A DNA stretch of 64,000 nt from an uncultured Pseudomonas sp. GTDB lineage: Bacteria; Pseudomonadota; Gammaproteobacteria; Pseudomonadales; Pseudomonadaceae. Under the pieces are notes generated by a model, which worked only from the letters and a program-made list of their open reading frames with translations, made no database searches and was not told the origin of the DNA. The stretch spans positions 3,658,001 through 3,722,000 of the forward strand of contig NZ_OX044366.1 of the NCBI RefSeq assembly GCF_943846705.1, in the 5' to 3' direction. The stretch's first letter is position 1. Every line of letters starts with the position of its first letter. Below are positions 32,387 to 39,683 of the stretch, piece after piece. Made by a program: the position numbers and the translations under genes.

Positions 32387-32779
32387 TCAACCCGAGTAAT
32401 CCAACACTGTCCACACTCGGCTAAGACCATCAGTAATCACGCAGCCGTTTTGTCCCAACTGATTGCTACTGTGCAATGACATCCGGTTAGTCATGCCATC
32501 GGCTGCATCCGAACGTTCGCTCAGCCATTGCACGCGGCCGCAGTTGGCCGTCTCGATCACGTAGCTGGCTGCGACAGCTGAGCCCTCGCTCGGTTGCTTG
32601 ATTACGTCCACCACCGTGCCACGCTCTTCGACACGTATGCCGTCGAATACCAGCACGGCCCAGGCCTGGCTGTTTTCGATCACCAAGTAGGTGCCATTGG
32701 CTCGGGGTTGATCCAGTTGCGGTTGCGCACAGCCGGCCAAAAGACCCAGCAGCACAAGTGTCATCAGCATCTGTTGCAT
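32387..32779 (-). CDS. Small lipoprotein of unknown function
   Basis: 130 aa. Lipoprotein signal MQQMLMTLVLLGLLAGC with lipobox LAGC (acylated Cys17). The mature part, about 110 residues, contains two cysteines (NCGRVQW and NGCVITDG) that may form a disulfide. AAGGAG sits 9 bases before the ATG at 32779, which fixes the start. Divergent from the LexA-box gene. Confidence 0.7.
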   Translation of the reverse strand: MQQMLMTLVLLGLLAGCAQPQLDQPRANGTYLVIENSQAWAVLVFDGIRVEERGTVVDVIKQPSEGSAVAASYVIETANCGRVQWLSERSDAADGMTNRMSLHSSNQLGQNGCVITDGLSRVWTVLDYSG

Positions 32780-32884
32780 TGTTAGCGACTCCTTTGCAGT
32801 GCTTGCCGCCATTGGCTCAGCGAGCCAATGGCGCGAGTGATCGAGTAGGTACGCTTAAAGCCTTGGGCTTACTATTATCGAACA

Positions 32885-32900
32885 CTGTTTATTTGTACAG
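32885..32900 (+). promoter_or_regulatory. LexA box (SOS operator)
   Basis: CTGTTTATTTGTACAG: perfect CTG-N10-CAG within the extended palindrome ACTGT...ACAGT, as in gammaproteobacterial LexA sites. It lies 89 bases before the ATG of the small plus-strand gene and 106 bases before the divergent lipoprotein gene, so either or both may be SOS-controlled. Confidence 0.75.
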
Positions 32901-32988
32901 TATTTTTCAACTACCCTTGGCCATGCCACCCAACCAACCGCACAGACCGGCAAACGAGCCTGTACAAGGTGCTAACAGGAGTATTCAG

Positions 32989-33306
32989 ATGCGCGACGTC
33001 CTACTGATGAAAGACAGCGTAAACCGCATGCCCCTGGAAAAAATCCGGGGCATCGTCAAAGAATTACAACTAGAAGGCATCGTTACCGAGGGCAAGACGC
33101 CGTTCACACGGGTGCACTTCAATACCTGCTTTGCCGAGATTGAAGCCTTGCTACAGCGGGCGGGCTATCACCGGCAACTGGACGTGGTCGGCTACCAGGG
33201 GCTGGCCTATGCCATGTTCGACCCCGCCCGTTGGGAGGCCGTGGAGGTGCTGCGCTGGCTCAAGGCGCTTGTGGAAGAGGCGCAGGGTAAAGCGCTGGCG
33301 CGCTAG
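32989..33306 (+). CDS. Conserved hypothetical protein, probably SOS-inducible
   Basis: 105-aa soluble, charged protein (MRDVLLMKDSVNRMPLEKI start; FTRVHFNTCFAEIEALLQRAGYHRQLDVVGYQG middle) with no signal peptide. AGGAG lies 8 bases before the ATG. I do not recognise a family. The strong LexA box upstream suggests induction by DNA damage. A role in the SOS response is inferred from that box alone. Confidence 0.7.
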   Translation: MRDVLLMKDSVNRMPLEKIRGIVKELQLEGIVTEGKTPFTRVHFNTCFAEIEALLQRAGYHRQLDVVGYQGLAYAMFDPARWEAVEVLRWLKALVEEAQGKALAR

Positions 33307-33574
33307 GCCGCTGCAACCAACAAACACGTCGATTACGCAGCACCAAGTCGAAGCACAAGTCGCCAGCGGTGGCTCGGTTTGCACAGCATTGGCTCGCTAT
33401 TACGCTGAAAGCTGGTTTTAAGAAAAGCTTAAACGTCAGCATGGAGGCCCCGAGCGAGGATTAATTTCTCAGCTTAAACATATGATTTATATGCGTATTA
33501 ATACCTTACACAGCTACACATGGCCGTATCGATACGAACAGGTTAAGCACGCATGGCATCCCTCAGCAAGGAAC
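33307..33574 (+). other. Upstream region of the nrt operon with possible NtrC sites
   Basis: 268 bases with no coding frame of note. Two weak NtrC-like sites (pattern TGCACC-N5-GGTGCA) are at 33339-33355 (AGCACC...GAAGCA, 9/12) and 33380-33396 (TGCACA...GGCTCG, 8/12), 185-235 bases upstream of the sigma-54 promoter. They are farther away than usual and only suggestive. Confidence 0.3.
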
Positions 33575-33590
33575 TGGCAAGGCCCTTGCA
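33575..33590 (+). promoter_or_regulatory. Sigma-54 promoter of nrtABC
   Basis: TGGCAAGGCCCTTGCA: TGGCA and TTGCA with GG and GC 10 bases apart, a near-perfect -24/-12 promoter. The predicted start near 33601 puts the ANTAR-type leader about 20 bases into the transcript. Confidence 0.85.
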
Positions 33591-33621
33591 AATAACCTCC
33601 TAGACACTACACACGTCTTCG

Positions 33622-33711
33622 GATCGCCAACGGCGGTGATCGGGACGAAATTGACAAAGACGTCAAAGACACTCAGCCAAACCTGGCAGAGCTGTCTGCG
33701 ACGTCTTTTTT
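33622..33711 (+). promoter_or_regulatory. ANTAR-responsive antitermination leader of nrtABC
   Basis: Hairpin 1 at 33622-33641: stem GATCGCC/GGTGATC (7 bp, one G-U), loop AACGGC. A nine-base linker. Hairpin 2 at 33651-33666: stem TTGAC/GTCAA, loop AAAGAC. Both loops have A1 and G4. Terminator at 33656-33711: arms AAAGACGTC/GACGTCTTT, then T6; its 5' arm covers the loop and 3' arm of hairpin 2, so read-through and termination structures exclude each other. Confidence 0.88.
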
Positions 33712-33736
33712 CGTTTCTGGGACTTGAGGAAGCACT

Positions 33737-35125
33737 ATGCGCCACTCCACCACTCGCCGCTCGCTACTGAAAAAAACCCTGTCTGGACTTGGCTGTGCCG
33801 CAATCATGCTGCTGTCGCCGTTAAGTCTGCAGATCGCCCTGGCCGCAGAGCCGGAAAAGGATGAACTTAAGTTCGGCTTTATCAAGCTGACTGATATGGC
33901 GCCGTTAGCCATCGCTTATGAGAAAGGCTTTTTCGAGGATGAAGGGCTCTACGTGACCCTCGAAGCCCAAGCCAACTGGAAGGTGCTGCTGGACCGGGTG
34001 ATTGATGGCGAACTGGACGGGGCGCACATGCTTTCCGGCCAGCCGATTGGCGCCACCATCGGCTTCGGCACTAAAGCCGACGTGGTCACCGCCTTCACCA
34101 TGGACCTCAACGGCAATGCCATCACCGTCTCCAATGCAGTCTGGGATCAAATGAAGCCGCATGTGCCCATGGCCGATGGCAAGCCCGTACACCCGATCAA
34201 GGCCGATGCCCTTAAGCCGGTGATCGAGTCATTCAATGCCAACGGTAAAAGCTTCAACCTCGGCATGGTATTTCCGGTCTCCACGCACAACTACGAGCTG
34301 CGCTATTGGCTCGCCGCTGGCGGCATCCACCCGGGTTATTACGCGCCACATAAAGGCGATAGCAGCGGCCAGATCGACGCCAAGGCGCTGCTTTCGGTGA
34401 CCCCGCCACCGCAGATGCCAGCCACCCTGGAAGCAGGCACCATCCACGGTTACAGCGTCGGCGAACCGTGGAACCAAGCGGCCGTATTCAAAGGCATTGG
34501 CGTGCCGGTAGTTGCCGACTATTCCATCCGCAAAAATATGTCGGAGAAGGTTTTTGGCGTTTCGAAAAGCTGGGCCGCCGCCAACCCGGAAACCCATAAG
34601 CGTGTGGTCAAGGCGCTGATTCGCGCTGGGCACTGGCTGGATGCCGACAACAACGCCAATCGCGCAGAAGCGGTGCAGATCCTTTCCCGCCCCGAGTACG
34701 TGGGCGCCGATGCAAAGGTGATCGCCAACTCCATGACCGGCACCTTCGAGTATGAGAAAGGTGACAAACGCAAGGTTCCCGATTTCAACGTGTTCTTCCG
34801 CTACAACGCCACCTACCCCTATTACTCCGATGCGGTGTGGTACCTGACGCAAATGCGCCGCTGGGGGCAGATCGCCGAAGCCAAGCCGGACAGTTGGTAC
34901 TTAGAGACCGCCAAGCAGGTTTACCTGCCAGCGATCTACCGTGAAGCTGCCGCCGAACTGGTTGCCGAAGGCAAGTTCACCACCAACGATTTCCCGCCGG
35001 CAAATGACGACGGCTTCCGTGCACCGCTGACCGACACCATTGATGGTGTGCCTTATGACGGCCGCAAGCCGAATGCCTACCTTGAGCAATTCAAGATCGG
35101 CCTCAAAGGCGACACGCAACTCTAA
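33737..35125 (+). CDS. nrtA: Nitrate ABC importer, periplasmic binding protein (NrtA-type)
   Basis: 462 aa. The N-terminus carries a twin-arginine signal (TTRRSLLKK, hydrophobic stretch to about residue 36), so export is probably by Tat. The mature part has the NrtA/CmpA fold: KFGFIKLTDMAPLAIAYEKGFF, HGYSVGEPWNQ and DAVWYLTQMRRWG. It is homologous to NasS in this window, but exported. GAGGAA precedes the ATG. First gene of the nrtABC unit behind the ANTAR-type leader. Nitrate is the expected ligand; nitrite or cyanate cannot be excluded. Confidence 0.88.
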   Translation: MRHSTTRRSLLKKTLSGLGCAAIMLLSPLSLQIALAAEPEKDELKFGFIKLTDMAPLAIAYEKGFFEDEGLYVTLEAQANWKVLLDRVIDGELDGAHMLSGQPIGATIGFGTKADVVTAFTMDLNGNAITVSNAVWDQMKPHVPMADGKPVHPIKADALKPVIESFNANGKSFNLGMVFPVSTHNYELRYWLAAGGIHPGYYAPHKGDSSGQIDAKALLSVTPPPQMPATLEAGTIHGYSVGEPWNQAAVFKGIGVPVVADYSIRKNMSEKVFGVSKSWAAANPETHKRVVKALIRAGHWLDADNNANRAEAVQILSRPEYVGADAKVIANSMTGTFEYEKGDKRKVPDFNVFFRYNATYPYYSDAVWYLTQMRRWGQIAEAKPDSWYLETAKQVYLPAIYREAAAELVAEGKFTTNDFPPANDDGFRAPLTDTIDGVPYDGRKPNAYLEQFKIGLKGDTQL

Positions 35126-35177
35126 TTGGCTTCCCGGAGCCGGCTCGCTGGCTCCTTCCCACACTGAGGACAGGACG

Positions 35178-36170
35178 ATGAGCAACCCGAGCGTCGCCAC
35201 CCCGATTACTGCAACTCTCAAGTCAGCGCGCAGCAGTGCGCTGGTTAAACGCTGGGCACCGGCAATGATTTTGCCCCTGCTGGGCATCCTCGGTTTTCTG
35301 CTCTGCTGGCAGCTGGTAGCCAACAACATCCAGACCAGCCTGGGCCAGTTTCCCGGGCCGGTTCAGGTGTCCGAACAGTTTTCCGGTCTGGTCAGCGCTC
35401 ATTTCAAAGAGCGTGAGAAGGCCAGCAAGTTCTACGAGCGCCAAGACGTTCGCAATGCAGCCCTGCTGGCGAAAAACCCAGAGGCCGAGATAAAAGTGCG
35501 CCCCTACACCGGCAAGCCAAGCTTTATTCAGCAGATTTTCACCAGCCTCTACACGGTGATGGCCGGCTTTATCATTGCCTCACTGATTGCTATTCCACTG
35601 GGCATCATCTGCGGCCTGAGCAAGGGCATCTACACCGCTATCAACCCGCTAATTCAGGTATTCAAGCCGGTTTCGCCTTTGGCCTGGTTGCCACTGGTGA
35701 CCATGCTGGTGAGCGCACTCTACGTCAGCGACGACCCGCTGTTCGCCAAGTCATTTCTCACCTCGGCAATCACCGTTGCGCTGTGCTGCTTATGGCCAAC
35801 GGTGATCAATACCACGGTCGGGGTTGCCAGCATTGAGCAGGACCTCAACAACGTCAGCAAAGTGCTCAGCCTCTCGCCACTCTCGCATGTGCGACGCATC
35901 GTTCTGCCGGCTGCCGTGCCGATGATTTTCACCGGCCTGCGCATGTCGCTGGGCACCGGTTGGATGGTGCTGATCGCCGCCGAGATGCTGGCGCAAAACC
36001 CGGGGCTGGGGAAATTTATCTGGGACGAGTTCCAGAATGGCAGCTCCAGCTCGCTGGGCCGCATCATGGTGGCGGTCATCGTCATCGGCTTGATCGGCTT
36101 CGTCCTTGACCGCCTCATGCTCCTGCTGCAACGCCAGTTCAGCTGGGACAAGAATGCCGTACTGCGCTAA
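35178..36170 (+). CDS. nrtB: Nitrate ABC importer permease (NrtB-type)
   Basis: 330-aa inner-membrane permease with a longer N-terminal periplasmic insertion (about 65-120). Transmembrane segments run from about 30-55 and 125-320. The ABC permease loop is near IEQDLNNVSKVLSLSPLSHVRRIVLPAAVPMIFTG. Start at 35178, supported by GAGGACAGGACG just upstream. Works with NrtA and the ATPase encoded 14 bases downstream. Confidence 0.9.
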   Translation: MSNPSVATPITATLKSARSSALVKRWAPAMILPLLGILGFLLCWQLVANNIQTSLGQFPGPVQVSEQFSGLVSAHFKEREKASKFYERQDVRNAALLAKNPEAEIKVRPYTGKPSFIQQIFTSLYTVMAGFIIASLIAIPLGIICGLSKGIYTAINPLIQVFKPVSPLAWLPLVTMLVSALYVSDDPLFAKSFLTSAITVALCCLWPTVINTTVGVASIEQDLNNVSKVLSLSPLSHVRRIVLPAAVPMIFTGLRMSLGTGWMVLIAAEMLAQNPGLGKFIWDEFQNGSSSSLGRIMVAVIVIGLIGFVLDRLMLLLQRQFSWDKNAVLR

Positions 36171-36184
36171 TCAGGAGACATCTT

Positions 36185-36979
36185 ATGAGCCACTCACACC
36201 TCGAACTCAGCGGCGTTGGCATCGACTTCCCCACCGACAAGGGCATTTACCGCGCCCTGCAAAACGTCAACCTGCGCATCGACAAAGGCGAGTTTGTCTC
36301 GCTGATCGGCCACTCCGGTTGCGGCAAATCCACGGTGCTGAACATAGTCGCCGGCCTGCACAAGGCCACCATGGGCGGCGTCATTCTTGACGGCCGTGAG
36401 GTCGACGAGCCTGGCCCCGAACGCGCCGTGGTGTTCCAGAATCACAGCCTGCTGCCCTGGCTGAGTTGCTACCAGAATGTCGAACTGGCGGTACGCCAGG
36501 TGTTCCAGGGTAAAAAGTCGCGCAGCGAAATGCGCGAGTGGATTGAACACAACCTCGCCCTAGTGCACATGACGCAGGCCAAAGACAAACGCCCAAGCGA
36601 GATATCCGGCGGCATGAAGCAGCGCATTGGCATTGCCCGCGCCTTGGCCATGCAGCCCAAGGTGTTGCTGATGGATGAGCCATTTGGCGCACTGGACGCC
36701 CTCACCCGCGCCCACCTGCAGGACTCTTTGATGGACATTCATGCTGACCTGGGCAACACCGTGATCATGATCACCCACGATGTCGACGAGGCCGTACTGC
36801 TGTCTGACCGCATCGTAATGATGGGCAACGGCCCAGCCGCCAGCGTGGGGGAAACTCTCAAGGTCGACCTGGCGCGCCCGCGTGACCGTCTGGCCCTGGC
36901 CAATGATCCGCAATACCACGCGTACCGCACGGCGGTGCTGGAGTTTCTCTACCAGCGCCAGCAGCGGCCAGCCGCTTAG
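36185..36979 (+). CDS. nrtC: Nitrate ABC importer ATPase (NrtC/NrtD-type)
   Basis: 264-aa ATPase. Walker A GHSGCGKST near residue 39, Q-loop VFQNHSLLPW, signature ISGGMKQR, Walker B VLLMDEPFGALDA and H-loop MITHDVDEAV are all intact. It lacks the NrtA-like C-terminal regulatory domain of cyanobacterial NrtC, so it is closer to NrtD. AGGAGA lies before the ATG. Last gene of the importer unit. Confidence 0.9.
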   Translation: MSHSHLELSGVGIDFPTDKGIYRALQNVNLRIDKGEFVSLIGHSGCGKSTVLNIVAGLHKATMGGVILDGREVDEPGPERAVVFQNHSLLPWLSCYQNVELAVRQVFQGKKSRSEMREWIEHNLALVHMTQAKDKRPSEISGGMKQRIGIARALAMQPKVLLMDEPFGALDALTRAHLQDSLMDIHADLGNTVIMITHDVDEAVLLSDRIVMMGNGPAASVGETLKVDLARPRDRLALANDPQYHAYRTAVLEFLYQRQQRPAA

Positions 36980-37160
36980 GGCTAAGACTGTGCCGATGCG
37001 CCAAGCGCGTCGGCATAACCTTGAGCAGCGGCAATACAGCGCGGGCAGTCGCCCAACACCACACGGACCTGGCACCTAGCGGAGCGCTGCATCCAGCGCT
37101 GCCGCGCAGGCGTGAACAAGGTAGTATTTGCCCCCCTGATAATAACGACCGGATGCTGGC

Positions 37161-37607
37161 ATGGCCCGCCTGACCCTAGACTTCCCTGAAGACCAGTTCT
37201 GCTACAGCACCCACCTCACCGTGCGCGTGACCGATATCAACGCCGCCAATCACCTGGGTAACGACTCGATGATCTCGATGATCTCCGAGGCGCGCGCGCG
37301 TTTTCTGTTCGAGTTCGGTATTGAGGAAACCCAGGAGGATGGCACCGGCATCATCGTCACGGACCTGGCCACCACCTACCGCGCTGAAGCCCATGCCCGC
37401 GATCAGTTGTTGTTCGAGGTCGGCGTGATGGACTTCAACGCCTATGGCGGCGACATCACCTTCCGCATCACTCGCCCGGCCGACGGTGTGCTGGTGGCCA
37501 TGGCTAAGTCTGGTTTCGTGTTCTTTAACTACAAACTGGGCAAAGTGGTGCAGATGCCGGCAGCGTTCAGCAGTAAATTTGGCAAGGTCAATTGGCTCAG
37601 TAAATAG
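37161..37607 (+). CDS. Hotdog-fold thioesterase family protein
   Basis: 148 aa with a 4HBT-type acyl-CoA thioesterase pattern: VRVTDINAANHLGNDSMISMISEARARFLF (the position of the catalytic Asp/Glu region) and a C-terminal strand pair GFVFFNYKLGKVV. Substrate unknown. It lies 181 bases after nrtC and before the NarK-type gene; its presence in a nitrate cluster is not explained by its family. Confidence 0.7.
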   Translation: MARLTLDFPEDQFCYSTHLTVRVTDINAANHLGNDSMISMISEARARFLFEFGIEETQEDGTGIIVTDLATTYRAEAHARDQLLFEVGVMDFNAYGGDITFRITRPADGVLVAMAKSGFVFFNYKLGKVVQMPAAFSSKFGKVNWLSK

Positions 37608-37628
37608 CGTTGTCCCGCACTGACCGCC

Positions 37629-37648
37629 TGCACTTTGCTGTTTGTGCA
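37629..37648 (+). promoter_or_regulatory. Paired NtrC-like half-sites
   Basis: TGCAC and GTGCA, inverted, but 10 bases apart rather than the 7 of a standard NtrC site. Centred about 94 bases before the predicted start of the sigma-54 promoter at 37706, a normal enhancer distance. The altered spacing makes it uncertain. Confidence 0.35.
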
Positions 37649-37705
37649 AAGAAACAGGCTTGAGTACGCATTTTTTGCGCAATTAACGCGTACTGCCACG
37701 ACAGC

Positions 37706-37721
37706 TGGCACATGCTCTGCT
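37706..37721 (+). promoter_or_regulatory. Sigma-54 promoter ahead of the small secreted ORF and the NarK-type transporter
   Basis: TGGCACATGCTCTGCT: GG and GC 10 bases apart, -24 TGGCACA, -12 CTGCT. The predicted start near 37733 is 25 bases before the small ORF. The ANTAR-type leader of the transporter lies about 370 bases downstream, with no other good promoter seen between. Confidence 0.7.
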
Positions 37722-37757
37722 ACGCCTTAGGCATAACGATAAAAGCAGGGGAATTAC

Positions 37758-38003
37758 ATGCCAACCACGCACAGCCATATCCGTCACGCCGGCGCGTTGA
37801 GCAACCTTCTCGCGCTGGCTCTGCTGACCCTCCCCTTACCGACACACGCTTCGTCCACCGCCAGCTGTGCCAGCTGCATAAGCCAAGTGTCAACGCATTC
37901 AACAGCCCAGTCTGAGCCAAGCCATCTTAGGGTGTCGCGCCCATCTGCCGCGCTCAACCCTGGCACCATGCGCGCACTGTTTGAGAGCGCACTAAAACGA
38001 TAG
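37758..38003 (+). CDS. Small exported protein with a CxxC motif, unknown function
   Basis: 81 aa. Signal peptide of about 31 residues (hydrophobic LSNLLALALLTLPLP, cleavage near THA-SS), leaving a mature peptide of about 50 residues that starts SSTASCASC. AGGGGAA is placed 6 bases before the ATG. No family recognised. It lies between the sigma-54 promoter and the ANTAR-type leader, so it would be made under nitrogen limitation whether or not nitrate is present. Could be non-coding leader sequence instead. Confidence 0.5.
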   Translation: MPTTHSHIRHAGALSNLLALALLTLPLPTHASSTASCASCISQVSTHSTAQSEPSHLRVSRPSAALNPGTMRALFESALKR

Positions 38004-38105
38004 CGCCTCTTTTTACAGCAAAAAATCCCCTCTAGGCTCCAACACGCCACGTGACACAAGGGTTTCGCCTGGTTGGCGCAGCTCTTGCTATAGCCAATAC
38101 ACAGT

Positions 38106-38188
38106 TAGCCAAAGGTGGCTGCTCAATAAACGACAACGACGTCGCATAAACCACCCCTAGCGGGGATCGGTTTATGCGACGTTTTGCG
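38106..38188 (+). promoter_or_regulatory. ANTAR-responsive antitermination leader upstream of the NarK-type transporter
   Basis: Hairpin 1 at 38106-38121: stem AGCC/GGCT plus a U-G pair, loop AAAGGT. A nine-base linker. Hairpin 2 at 38131-38144: stem CGAC/GTCG, loop AACGAC. Both loops have A1 and G4. Terminator at 38139-38188: a perfect 14-bp stem (ACGTCGCATAAACC with its complement at 38169-38182), an inner CCCC/GGGG hairpin, then TTTTGCGTTT. Its 5' arm contains the 3' arm of hairpin 2. Confidence 0.85.
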
Positions 38189-38280
38189 TTTAACGCCCCA
38201 GCGTTTGGGGCCAGTACCTGCTCTGTGATCCAGAGCCTGTGCTGATCACTCTCTCAACCCAGCTGTGGCTTCGGCCTCAG

Positions 38281-38371
38281 GGTGGCGTACCACAAGTACA
38301 CCACCTCCTCGGTGGGTGGCGACCGCCGTGTCCACGACCATGGCGTACGACACCCACCGAGATCCTTTTTT
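38281..38371 (+). promoter_or_regulatory. Second attenuator-like structure before the NarK-type transporter
   Basis: Three alternative stems. A: GGTGG(C)GTAC/GTAC(A)CCACC, 38281-38305. B: CCACC/GGTGG, 38301-38315, sharing an arm with A. T: an 11-bp perfect terminator CTCGGTGGGTG/CACCCACCGAG, 38308-38361, followed by ATCC and T6 at 38366-38371. B and T exclude each other, as do A and B. The loops do not match the ANTAR pattern, so another signal would be needed. Further hairpins lie upstream at 38218-38240 (GCTCTG/CAGAGC) and 38260-38280 (TTCG tetraloop). Confidence 0.65.
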
Positions 38372-38388
38372 GCTGAATGAGGTTTTTG

Positions 38389-39600
38389 ATGAATACAAGT
38401 TTCTGGAAATCCGGCCACACCCCAACCCTGTTCGCCGCGTTTCTGTATTTCGACCTGAGCTTCATGGTCTGGTACCTACTCGGCCCAATGGCCGTGCAGA
38501 TTGCCACCGCACTTGAGCTGAGCGCCCAACAACGTGGCCTGATGGTCGCCACGCCAATTCTGGCTGGCGCCGTGTTGCGCATTGTCATGGGCTTTGCTGC
38601 TGATCGCCTGTCACCCAAGACAGCTGGTCTGACGGGCCAAGTCATTGTGATTGTGGCGCTGTTCTGCGCCTGGCAGGTCGGCGTCAGCAGCTACGAGCAG
38701 ATATTACTGCTCGGCCTGTTTCTCGGCGTTGCCGGAGCCGCTTTCGCCGTAGCATTACCACTGGCGTCGCAGTGGTACCCGCCGCAACACCAGGGCACAG
38801 CCATGGGTATTGCCGGCGCGGGTAACTCCGGCACGGTTCTGGCCGCACTGTTCGCGCCAGTCTTGGCGGCCGCCTTCGGCTGGCAGAACGTTTTCGGTTG
38901 GGCGTTGATTCCGCTGCTGGCAAGCCTGCTGATCTTCGCCCTGCTGGCCAAGAACGCGCCCGAGCGTCCCAAGCCAAAAGCCATGGCTGATTACTTGAAA
39001 GCCCTCGGCGACCGTGACAGCTGGTGGTTCATGTTTTTCTACAGCGTGACCTTTGGCGGGTTTATTGGCCTGGCCAGCGCCCTGCCTGGTTATTTCAACG
39101 ACCAGTACGGCCTCAGCCCGGTGACCGCTGGCTACTACACCGCCGCCTGTGTCTGCGCTGGCAGCCTGATGCGGCCACTCGGTGGCGCATTGGCCGACCG
39201 TATTGGTGGTATCCGCTCGCTGCTGATGATGTACACCCTGGCCTCGCTGAGCATTGCCGCGGTGGGCTTCAACCTGGAAAGCGCAACCGCCGCACTCACC
39301 CTGTTCGTCACCGCCATGCTCGGCCTCGGCGCGGGTAACGGCGCAGTATTCCAGCTGGTGCCACAGCGTTTTCGCAAGGAAATCGGCGTAATGACCGGGC
39401 TGATCGGCATGGCCGGTGGCATTGGCGGCTTCCTGCTCGCCGCCGGCCTAGGCACCATCAAGCAACAAACCGGTGACTATCAGCTGGGCCTATGGCTGTT
39501 CGCCAGCCTTGGCGTACTGGCCTGGTTCGGCCTGTATGGCGTTAAGCTGCGCTGGCGTACCACCTGGGGCAGCGCCGCAGTCACTGCCGCCCGCGTATAG
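38389..39600 (+). CDS. nasA: Nitrate/nitrite transporter, NarK/NasA-type MFS
   Basis: 403-aa major facilitator protein with about twelve transmembrane segments. The nitrate signatures are GAGNSGTVLAALFAP (first) and LGAGNGAVFQLVPQRF (second), typical of the NNP family. Start at 38389 (MNTSFWKSGHTPTL) with GAGG 6 bases upstream; an ATG 12 bases earlier would bury that site. It is a second nitrate uptake system beside NrtABC. The kinase-phosphatase gene follows. Confidence 0.9.
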   Translation: MNTSFWKSGHTPTLFAAFLYFDLSFMVWYLLGPMAVQIATALELSAQQRGLMVATPILAGAVLRIVMGFAADRLSPKTAGLTGQVIVIVALFCAWQVGVSSYEQILLLGLFLGVAGAAFAVALPLASQWYPPQHQGTAMGIAGAGNSGTVLAALFAPVLAAAFGWQNVFGWALIPLLASLLIFALLAKNAPERPKPKAMADYLKALGDRDSWWFMFFYSVTFGGFIGLASALPGYFNDQYGLSPVTAGYYTAACVCAGSLMRPLGGALADRIGGIRSLLMMYTLASLSIAAVGFNLESATAALTLFVTAMLGLGAGNGAVFQLVPQRFRKEIGVMTGLIGMAGGIGGFLLAAGLGTIKQQTGDYQLGLWLFASLGVLAWFGLYGVKLRWRTTWGSAAVTAARV

Positions 39601-39611
39601 TTGCACCAATA

Positions 39612-39641
39612 CAGGGGGATGATGCTGAGCTCATCCCCCTG
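39612..39641 (+). other. Intercistronic hairpin between the transporter and the PP2C-kinase gene
   Basis: Perfect 11-bp stem CAGGGGGATGA/TCATCCCCCTG with an 8-base loop. No U-run follows, so it probably protects the upstream message or tunes the downstream gene rather than ending transcription. Confidence 0.55.
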
Positions 39642-39683
39642 AACACCCAGAGCTTAGCCGGCCACCTAATCAGGAATTTCAGC

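Noticed and set aside
35040..35177. Longer N-terminus for the nitrate permease
   Set aside because: It would overlap the end of nrtA in another frame; a good ribosome site precedes the ATG at 35178.
37702..38371. Molybdenum-cofactor or other known riboswitch before the NarK-type gene
   Set aside because: I could not match any known aptamer core; only alternative stems and a terminator are visible, so it is reported as an unassigned attenuator.
38265..38516. 83-codon GTG frame across the second attenuator as a leader peptide
   Set aside because: It runs through the terminator and deep into the transporter gene, with no clear ribosome site; not convincing as an attenuation peptide.
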